Origin: JBBRYK01 sp038237665
GTDB lineage: Bacteria; Actinomycetota; Thermoleophilia; Gaiellales; Gaiellaceae
Direction of reading: 5' to 3'
Length of the DNA: 11,790 bases
Assembly: GCA_038237665.1 (NCBI GenBank)
Contig: JBBRYK010000084.1
Location: 1-11,790, forward strand
The translations under genes were made by a program, and so were the position numbers. Under the pieces are notes generated by a model that worked only from the letters and a program-made list of their open reading frames with translations, had not been told where the DNA came from and did no database searches. Positions 6,453-11,790 of the stretch are shown piece by piece (position 1 is the first letter of the stretch; each line of letters begins with the position of its first letter).

Positions 6453-7961
6453 CTAGTTGCCGCCACCGCCGACGCGAAGCGGGAAATAGGGCGGCGAGAG
6501 CAGGAAGCCAACCCGCGGGGGGCTGTCCGCACGCCCGTGCGCCATCGCCAGCGCCGCTCCGATCCCGTGGGTTGGGACGAAGCCGAGCTGGCGAGCCGCC
6601 GTCGCGTCGCGGCAGCCGGCGATGAGGACCGCCCCGAGTCGAGCGAGCGCGGGTGCGCACGCCGCCCAGTCCGCGAACGGCAGCCGGGGGTGACACGTCT
6701 GGCCCGCCCGGTACGCCTCGAGCGCGCGCTGGTCGTGCGCGGCGGCGTCCTCGGCGCGCGCGAGCTCCTCCGCGTCACGGCCGGCTCTGGTCGCCTGGAA
6801 GAACGCACGGTACGGATGCTGGGTTGGATGCGCGAACGCGCGATGAAAGCGGTGGACGAGGATGGCCGTTCCACCGTCGGCGATCGGAAACGAATCGCGC
6901 CAGAGCCTCAGTGCCAGCCCGAGTCCGAGAAAGGCGGCGAGAACGGGGTTCGGCCGCTCCCGCGGCAGATGCGGCGTGGTTCGCGGGATGCCGATGCAGA
7001 TCGCGTCGAGCGGCTCGTCGAGCAGGGCAGACCGAGCTTCGACGACCCTGATGAGTGCCTCGGCATGAGCGACGGACGGCGGGCCGCCAAACGCGGCCTC
7101 GGCCGAGATCTCGAGCGGAAGCGTTCGCAGCACGCGCGCGCGCACGGCGCCCGGCAGAACACCGAAGACGCGCCGGAAGCGAGACCGGGCCACGCGCTCC
7201 ACCGCGTCCGGGGCGTACGGGTAGCCGCGCAGCGCACCGCCGAGCACCGGCAGGTTCAGCGTCAGCGACACGCCGATGGTCGGAATCCGTCCGGCCAGGA
7301 GCCGCTCGACGGCGACGCCGAGGTTCCAGGCGGCCGAGCCCGCAGTCTCGACGAGCGAAGGCGTCCGCGACGCGCGCAGCGCCTCAGGCCCACCGGCGCT
7401 CAAGAGGGCGGCGGGGCCGCCGTGCTGGACGGTTTCGGCCGCCGTGACGACGACCACGATGTCCGTGTCGACCAGGCGGCGATTGAGCCGCAGCGGCGTG
7501 CCGTCCAGCTCCCCGACGAGTACCAGCTCAGGATCCTCGGCGTCGTGCACCTCGACCTCGCCGCGGAACCGGCGTGCGAACTCCGGCTCGACAAGGGCCT
7601 CGAGGTCGCGCTGGGCGAGGCGGCGCTGCAGGCCGCCGGCGACGAGGATCGTCTGGCGCTCCATCGGCACACCGGCCCGGACGAGCTCGTCGACCGCCGC
7701 CGCCAGGGCAGCACGCCGCGGGTCGTCGGCCGATCCCGGGATCGGCAGTGCCGGCGGCTCGACGACGATCGTCGCCCTGCCGCCCCGCGTGGCTAGAGCA
7801 TCCAGCGGGTCCCCGGCCAGAGGAAAGCGGAGGGCGTCGCGCACGGCCGCGGCGATGTCCGTGATCGGCTCGCCCGGCGGCGGCGGCCGTAGGACGACGG
7901 CGTCGTCGGGCGCATTGACGACGGCCAGCCGGGTGCCGGACAGAAGCGGGACCCGCTGCAC
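6453..7961 (-). CDS. LarA-like (DUF2088-type) protein lacking nickel-pincer residues
   Basis: 502 aa. GTG at 7961 is chosen because it overlaps the upstream acetyltransferase stop as TAGTG; the open frame continues upstream only as antisense-type sequence. The N-terminal half matches the LarA lactate racemase layout: a strand with IVVEPPALPIP (65-75) at the place of SD-x-TRP, a helix, ILVAGGLQRRLAQRDLEAL (105-123) at the place of the GLHR motif, EVHDAEDPELVLVGELDGTPLRLNR in pieces (137-161), and VVTAAETVQHGG (171-182). The key residues differ. By my manual alignment, the LarA equivalents of Asp72 and Arg75 are Pro69 and Leu72, His108 is Gln112, the cofactor-carrying Lys184 is absent, and His200 is replaced; only His180 (His174 equivalent) remains. 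The protein has no lysine at all. The C-terminal half has many Arg and His (HRFHRAFAHPTQH, about 370-382). It is probably not a nickel racemase; the function is unknown. Family assignment is by eye. Confidence 0.75.
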   Translation of the reverse strand: MQRVPLLSGTRLAVVNAPDDAVVLRPPPPGEPITDIAAAVRDALRFPLAGDPLDALATRGGRATIVVEPPALPIPGSADDPRRAALAAAVDELVRAGVPMERQTILVAGGLQRRLAQRDLEALVEPEFARRFRGEVEVHDAEDPELVLVGELDGTPLRLNRRLVDTDIVVVVTAAETVQHGGPAALLSAGGPEALRASRTPSLVETAGSAAWNLGVAVERLLAGRIPTIGVSLTLNLPVLGGALRGYPYAPDAVERVARSRFRRVFGVLPGAVRARVLRTLPLEISAEAAFGGPPSVAHAEALIRVVEARSALLDEPLDAICIGIPRTTPHLPRERPNPVLAAFLGLGLALRLWRDSFPIADGGTAILVHRFHRAFAHPTQHPYRAFFQATRAGRDAEELARAEDAAAHDQRALEAYRAGQTCHPRLPFADWAACAPALARLGAVLIAGCRDATAARQLGFVPTHGIGAALAMAHGRADSPPRVGFLLSPPYFPLRVGGGGN

Positions 7962-8929
7962 TAAGGGATCGAGCGGTAGAGGCGAAGGAACGAGGTGCGG
8001 AAGCCGCGCCTGGGCCAGAAGCGCGACGAGAGCAGGTTTGTCACACGCCAGTCCGTGATCATCGTGGGATACCCGGCCCCGGCGGCCCAGGCAAAACTGG
8101 CATCGGTGAGCGCACTCCCGATGCCCGAGCCCCGGAACTCCGGCAGCGTCACGGCGAAGCCGAGGTGGCACGCGTGGTCCGGTCGCGCGGGACCCCGATG
8201 CTCGCTCGACATCTCCGCCGGCACGAGCGCCCAGCAGGCGACGGGCCGGCCGTCGAAGGAGCCGATCAGGACCGTCTCCTCGTCTCCTGCCAGCGTCTTC
8301 AGCCACTCCTCGCGCGACTCCTCTCGCGCGTACTCTCCCGCGCTTCCGAAGACCGGCGATTTGCGCTGGTGGTCGGGTAGGGCGAGGTCGAGGTCGATCA
8401 GCTCCTCGAGCTCATCGGCGTGCGGCCCGCGGATCTCGAAGCCTTCGGGTACGGAAACCTCGACCGCGGGCGGCACCTCACGGATCCCGGGCGCGTGCTG
8501 CTTGCCGAACGACAGGCGTGACCAGGCGTCGACGAGCTCTGCTTCCGAGGCCGGGACGACCACCGAATGCCGCGGACGCCCCTGGTCCACCCAGCGGGCC
8601 GCCGCGAGCCCGTACAGGTCGCGGACGTCCTCGGCCTCGTTGACGGCGTGCCCGGACGCTTCGATCCACGTGTTCTCTCCCCACATCGGGTTCGGACGCG
8701 GTGCGCCGATCAGATAGCCCACGATCTGCCCGCCCCGTGCTGCGACGGCGCCGGATGCGTGCTCGGAGCTCCACGCCGCCGCGAGCTCCTCACGGGCTCC
8801 GGCGAGGTCTTCGTAGACCGCCGAAAGGAGCGGTTCCGAAGCGCGATGACGCGCATGCCGCTCAGCGAGGAGACGCGCGGCATCGTCCAGATGCTCTTCG
8901 GCGAAGGGGAGAATCTCGAGCCGGGCCAC
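7961..8929 (-). CDS. Tandem-domain GNAT N-acetyltransferase
   Basis: 322 aa with two GNAT-like halves. The N-terminal half (about 1-145) begins LEILPFAEEHLDDAARLLAERH and contains GQIVGYLIGAP, the fourth-strand pattern, but lacks a good acetyl-CoA motif, so it is probably non-catalytic. The C-terminal half (about 160-318) has RPVACWALVP, then LGFAVTLPEFRGSGIGSAL (256-274), where R-G-S-G-I-G (266-271) is the pyrophosphate-binding loop, and ends with the usual FWPRRGFRTSFLRLYR strand. It would transfer an acyl group from acyl-CoA to an amine; the substrate cannot be read from sequence. The start is GTG at 8929, without a clear Shine-Dalgarno sequence. It is first in a minus-strand cluster and its stop overlaps the LarA-like start. 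It is divergent from polA, with 20 bases between start codons. Confidence 0.85.
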   Translation of the reverse strand: MARLEILPFAEEHLDDAARLLAERHARHRASEPLLSAVYEDLAGAREELAAAWSSEHASGAVAARGGQIVGYLIGAPRPNPMWGENTWIEASGHAVNEAEDVRDLYGLAAARWVDQGRPRHSVVVPASEAELVDAWSRLSFGKQHAPGIREVPPAVEVSVPEGFEIRGPHADELEELIDLDLALPDHQRKSPVFGSAGEYAREESREEWLKTLAGDEETVLIGSFDGRPVACWALVPAEMSSEHRGPARPDHACHLGFAVTLPEFRGSGIGSALTDASFAWAAGAGYPTMITDWRVTNLLSSRFWPRRGFRTSFLRLYRSIP

Positions 8930-8935
8930 GGGACG

Positions 8936-8941
8936 TAGACT
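8936..8941 (+). promoter_or_regulatory. Candidate -10 box for a leaderless polA transcript
   Basis: TAGACT fits the TANNNT pattern of actinobacterial -10 elements. It ends eight bases before the GTG at 8950, so transcription would begin at or very near the start codon. No good -35 box is visible about 17 bp upstream, and no Shine-Dalgarno sequence lies between this box and the GTG, which is consistent with a leaderless message. The element is short, so this remains tentative. Confidence 0.35.
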
Positions 8942-8949
8942 CGCAAAAC

Positions 8950-11520
8950 GTGTCGCCCAAGACGCTGACAGGAGCCGAGCTGCAGCTCGACGACGGCCCC
9001 GCGCGGGACGCCGAGCTCTTCCTCGTCGACGGAAACAACCTCGCCTACCGGGCCTTTTACGCGCTGCCGGAGGAGCTGGCGACGAGCGAGGGATTCGCGA
9101 CGAACGCTCTCCTCGGCTTCACGAACATGCTCTTCAAGCTGCTCGCGGACTACCGCCCCAAGGGCGTGGCCGTCGCCTGGGACACCCGACCGGTGCACCG
9201 GACGGCGATCTCGCAGGAGTACAAGGCCGAGCGGCGGCCGATGCCCGACCTGCTGCGCGAGCAGTTCCCGCACTTCCGTCCGATCGTGGAGGCCTTCGGC
9301 TACCGCAATCTCGAATTCGAGGGTTGGGAGGCGGACGACGTGATCGCCACGCTGGCAACGCGTGCCGACGAGGCCGGGATCAAGACCGTCGTCGTCTCGA
9401 CCGACCGCGATGCCTTCCAGCTCGTGACCGAGAACGTCGCGCTGATGATGACGCCGCGTGGGGTGGCCGACGTCCACGTGTACACCCCCGAACGTGTCGA
9501 GGCGCGGTACGGCATCCGTCCCGAGCAGATTCCGGACTTGATCGGGCTCAAGGGCGACACCTCCGACAACATCCCCGGTGTCCCGGGGATCGGCGACAAG
9601 ACAGGCGGCCAGCTGATCGCCCAGTACGGTTCGCTCGAGGGGGTGATCGAGCACGTGGGCGAGCTCTCGCCCGCGCGCGCGAAGAACATCAGCGAGCACG
9701 CCGAGCAGGCTCGGGCCTCGAAGGAGCTCGCAACCATGCGGCGGGACCTGGAGCTCCACTGCGACCCCGCCGAGCTCGTGCTCGATCCGCCCGACCGCTC
9801 CGAGCTGAAGGAGATCTTCCGCCGCTTCGAGTTCCGCGGGCTGCTGAGCCGGCTCGACACGCTCGACGAGGCGCTGCCGGCGGCAGACGTCCCGCGCGCG
9901 CCGGGCGCTCCCATGCCCTGGCGCGAGGGCGAGCTCGAGAAGCCGAACGGGCGCGTTGCCGTCGCGGTCGACGGCGACCGAATGGCCGTCGCCCGTGCGG
10001 GCGAGCCCGTCCTCGTCTCGGCTCTGCAGCTCGAGAAGCTCCGCGACGCGGAGGTCGTCGCCCACGACTTCAAGGCGCTGCCGCGGCTGACGATGACGCC
10101 CGCCGAGGACACGCTGATCGCCGCGTACCTGATCGAGCCGGGCCGGGCGCTGTACGAGCTCGACGATCTCGCGGCCGAGTACGGGGTCGAGGTCGAGCCT
10201 GACCCGGCGACCGATGAGGAGACGGCCAGGCTTGTGCGCTCGGCGGCGGTCCCGCTGCAGCTCGCGCCGCTGATGGTCGAGCGGCTGCGCGAGCGGGGAA
10301 GCGAGGAGCTCTACCGCTCGATCGAGCTTCCGCTCACGGCCGTGCTCGCGGCGATGGAGGACGCCGGCGTCAAGATCGACGCCTACCGGATGGGCGAGAT
10401 CACCGCCCGCCTTGCCGAACGGGTCGAGGAGCTCGAGGCGAAGGCGCACGAGCTCGCGGGTGAGGAGTTCATGCTCGGCTCGACCCAGCAGGTCGCGCGG
10501 ATCCTCTTCGAAAAGCTCCAGCTGACCCCGGGCCGCAAGGGAAAGACCGGCTATTCGACCGACACGCGGGTGCTGCGCACGATCCGCTCCGAGCACCCGA
10601 TCGTCGAGGTGATCGAGGAATGGCGCGAGTACTCGAAGCTCCTGAACACCTACCTCGGGCCGCTTCCCTCGTTGCTCTCCGAGGCCGACGGGCGGCTGCA
10701 CACGACGTTCAACCAGGCGGTTGCGGCGACCGGCAGGCTCTCGACCTCGAACCCGAACCTCCAGGCGATCCCGATCCGGACCGACCTCGGACGCGAGATC
10801 CGCTCGGCCTTCATCGCCGAGGCCGGCCACAAGCTCCTGTCGGCGGACTACTCGCAGGTGGAGCTCCGGATCCTTGCGCACGTCTCCGGCGAGCCGAAGC
10901 TGCGCGAGGCCTTCGCCCGCAACGAGGACATCCACACCGCCACGGCCGCCGAGGTGCTCGGCAAGGATCCGGCCACCCTGACGAAGGACGAGCGCAACGT
11001 TGCCAAGATGGTCAACTTCGGGATCATCTACGGCATCTCGTCGTTCGGGCTCTCGGAGAACCTCGAGATCCCGCGCGACCAGGCGCAGGAGTACATCGAC
11101 ACGTACCTGGCGCGGTTCCCGATGGTGCAGGACTTCATCCAGCGCACGATCGAGCAGGCCACGCGCGACGGCTACGTGACGACGCTCCTGGGACGCCGTC
11201 GTCCGGTGCCCGAGATCCGGGCTTCGAACCGTCAGACGCGGTCGCTCGGCGAGCGGCTCGCGGTGAACTCGGTCATGCAGGGAACGGCGGCCGACATCAT
11301 CAAGGTGGCGATGATCGGCATCCACGACCGCCTCCGGACGGAGGGCCGGTCGGCCCGGCTCGTCCTCCAGGTGCACGACGAGCTGCTGCTCGAGGTGCCC
11401 GAAGCGGAGGTCAGCGCGGTCAAGGAGCTCGTGCGCGCCGAGATGGTCGGGGCCTATCCGCTCGACCCGCCGCTCGCCGTCGACATCGGTGTCGGCGACG
11501 ACTGGAACGAGGCCAAGTAG
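8950..11520 (+). CDS. polA: DNA polymerase I
   Basis: 856 aa, fills gaps and removes primers in replication and repair. The 5' nuclease domain (about 20-310) has DGNNLAYRAF (Asp27), WEADDV (Asp129, Asp130), STDRDAFQL (Asp152, Asp154) and LKGDTSDNIPG (Asp203, Asp206). The middle domain (about 320-480) lacks the Asp-x-Glu pair of an active 3'-5' proofreading site, so it is probably structural, as in Taq and mycobacterial enzymes. The polymerase domain has motif A SADYSQVELR (Asp633), motif B RNVAKMVNFGIIYG (Arg682, Lys686, Phe690) and motif C VHDE (Asp810). The expected actinomycete motif B has a tyrosine (SYGLAYG) where this has Phe690, suggesting a lineage outside Actinomycetia. GTG at 8950 is chosen as the last in-frame start before the conserved LFLVDGN; upstream sequence is antisense to the acetyltransferase. 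No clear ribosome binding site is seen. Confidence 0.96.
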   Translation: MSPKTLTGAELQLDDGPARDAELFLVDGNNLAYRAFYALPEELATSEGFATNALLGFTNMLFKLLADYRPKGVAVAWDTRPVHRTAISQEYKAERRPMPDLLREQFPHFRPIVEAFGYRNLEFEGWEADDVIATLATRADEAGIKTVVVSTDRDAFQLVTENVALMMTPRGVADVHVYTPERVEARYGIRPEQIPDLIGLKGDTSDNIPGVPGIGDKTGGQLIAQYGSLEGVIEHVGELSPARAKNISEHAEQARASKELATMRRDLELHCDPAELVLDPPDRSELKEIFRRFEFRGLLSRLDTLDEALPAADVPRAPGAPMPWREGELEKPNGRVAVAVDGDRMAVARAGEPVLVSALQLEKLRDAEVVAHDFKALPRLTMTPAEDTLIAAYLIEPGRALYELDDLAAEYGVEVEPDPATDEETARLVRSAAVPLQLAPLMVERLRERGSEELYRSIELPLTAVLAAMEDAGVKIDAYRMGEITARLAERVEELEAKAHELAGEEFMLGSTQQVARILFEKLQLTPGRKGKTGYSTDTRVLRTIRSEHPIVEVIEEWREYSKLLNTYLGPLPSLLSEADGRLHTTFNQAVAATGRLSTSNPNLQAIPIRTDLGREIRSAFIAEAGHKLLSADYSQVELRILAHVSGEPKLREAFARNEDIHTATAAEVLGKDPATLTKDERNVAKMVNFGIIYGISSFGLSENLEIPRDQAQEYIDTYLARFPMVQDFIQRTIEQATRDGYVTTLLGRRRPVPEIRASNRQTRSLGERLAVNSVMQGTAADIIKVAMIGIHDRLRTEGRSARLVLQVHDELLLEVPEAEVSAVKELVRAEMVGAYPLDPPLAVDIGVGDDWNEAK

Positions 11521-11536
11521 CCCGCGGCTTCAGCCC

Positions 11537-11565
11537 TTCAAAAATCCGGGCAAGCACAGTAGGGT
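11537..11565 (+). promoter_or_regulatory. Candidate promoter for the secreted nuclease-like gene
   Basis: TTCAAA (11537-11542; four of six bases of TTGACA) and TAGGGT (11560-11565; TANNNT) are spaced by 17 bp. The start site would be near 11572, immediately before the hairpin at 11573, leaving a leader of about 55 nt. The position, between the polA stop and the next start, supports independent transcription. The match is moderate. Confidence 0.35.
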
Positions 11566-11572
11566 CCGGCGC

Positions 11573-11595
11573 GACAGGTCTGGAGTAGGCCTGTC
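11573..11595 (+). terminator. Hairpin after polA / in the leader of the next gene
   Basis: GACAGGTCT (11573-11581) pairs with AGGCCTGTC (11587-11595), nine pairs including one G-T, with a GGAGT loop. Only TCT follows, not a real T-run. It could terminate or stabilise the polA message, or be a structured 5' end of the next mRNA if the promoter at 11537-11565 is real. The loop GGAGT resembles a Shine-Dalgarno sequence but no start follows it; the actual one is at 11613-11620. Confidence 0.45.
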
Positions 11596-11627
11596 TCTGC
11601 GGCAGGCGTCGAGGAGGGGGTTCAACG

Positions 11628-11790
11628 GTGAGTCGTTCTTTCCGCATGTTCTGCATCGCGGCCGTGGCGGTTACGGCCGGAATACTCGCCGGTTCCGCGC
11701 CGGCGGTCTCGTCGGGCGTCGTCCTCAGCATCCACGACATCCAGGGCGCGGCGCACATCTCGCCGCTGAACGCCCAAAGCGTCTCGACGA
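11628..11790 (+). CDS. Secreted protein, probable ExeM/NucH-type extracellular nuclease (5' part)
   Basis: Only the first 54 codons are in the window. GTG at 11628 follows GGAGGGGG (11613-11620) with a seven-base spacer. Residues 1-26 are a signal peptide: MSRSFRMF, hydrophobic core (about 8-22), then SAPA as a likely cleavage site. The mature start has IHDIQGAAHISPLNAQSVS (35-53), which resembles the N-terminal domain of large secreted nucleases of the endonuclease/exonuclease/phosphatase superfamily, where IQG...H.SPL is followed by a V.GVVTA strand. That domain is an OB-like accessory region, so the catalytic part lies beyond the window and the enzymatic call is tentative. Promoter-like sequence and a leader hairpin suggest expression separate from polA. 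Confidence 0.65.
   Translation, partial: MSRSFRMFCIAAVAVTAGILAGSAPAVSSGVVLSIHDIQGAAHISPLNAQSVST

Noticed and set aside
6441..7796. 451-residue plus-strand open frame opposite the LarA-like gene
   Set aside because: It is highly Arg-rich with no recognisable domain and is a typical GC-rich antisense shadow; the minus-strand reading has family motifs.
7962..8306. N-terminal extension of the LarA-like frame to 8306
   Set aside because: It overlaps the conserved acetyl-CoA-binding half of the GNAT gene in another frame, while the TAGTG junction gives a natural start at 7961.
8710..11376. 888-residue minus-strand open frame opposite polA
   Set aside because: It is antisense to a polymerase with all motifs intact, and its composition (Arg, Leu, Asp, His) is that of a complementary-frame shadow.

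Overview
This is a GC-rich chromosomal segment of a bacterium that is most likely a deep-branching actinobacterium (Thermoleophilia/Gaiellales-like; an inference, with Chloroflexota as an alternative). The evidence is the strong G/C bias at third codon positions, the near-exclusive use of GTG or TTG start codons, TANNNT-type -10 boxes, a PolA with a degenerate proofreading domain, and a tRNA gene that does not encode CCA. No mobile element, CRISPR array, phage gene or obvious foreign island is visible. The segment looks like ordinary core and transport gene content.

Layout from left to right. The first 64 bases probably hold the 3' end of a plus-strand gene that runs in from outside the window. 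A minus-strand tRNA-Leu(CAA) follows at 87-169. A divergent regulatory stretch (170-314) then carries a minus promoter for the tRNA and a plus promoter for a five-gene liv operon (315-5889). The operon order is substrate-binding protein, permease LivH, permease LivM, ATPase LivG, ATPase LivF. The last four genes abut or overlap by 4 bases. The binding-protein gene is separated from them by a 13-bp perfect hairpin, which probably sets a higher level of binding-protein mRNA. Together they would form one ABC importer for branched-chain or other hydrophobic amino acids, or for a related amide or carboxylate. Nothing nearby fixes the substrate.

A hairpin at 5893-5924 lies between the converging livF and a minus-strand cluster (5937-8929). 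Read in its own direction, that cluster is a tandem-GNAT acetyltransferase, a LarA-like (DUF2088-type) protein overlapping it by one base, and a small secreted coiled-coil protein. The LarA-like protein is the most unusual item. Its fold landmarks are present, but the residues that anchor and use the nickel-pincer cofactor are substituted, and its 502 residues contain no lysine at all.

Divergent from that cluster, with only 20 bases between start codons, is polA (8950-11520), a DNA polymerase I that may be translated from a leaderless mRNA. After a 107-base gap with a promoter-like sequence, a strong hairpin and a good ribosome binding site, the window ends inside a gene for a secreted protein. 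Its N-terminus resembles that of extracellular ExeM/NucH-type nucleases.

I did not find a convincing new biological system. The items most worth following are the lysine-free LarA paralogue, the binding protein whose lipobox cysteine position is a tyrosine, and the very tight divergent start region at polA.
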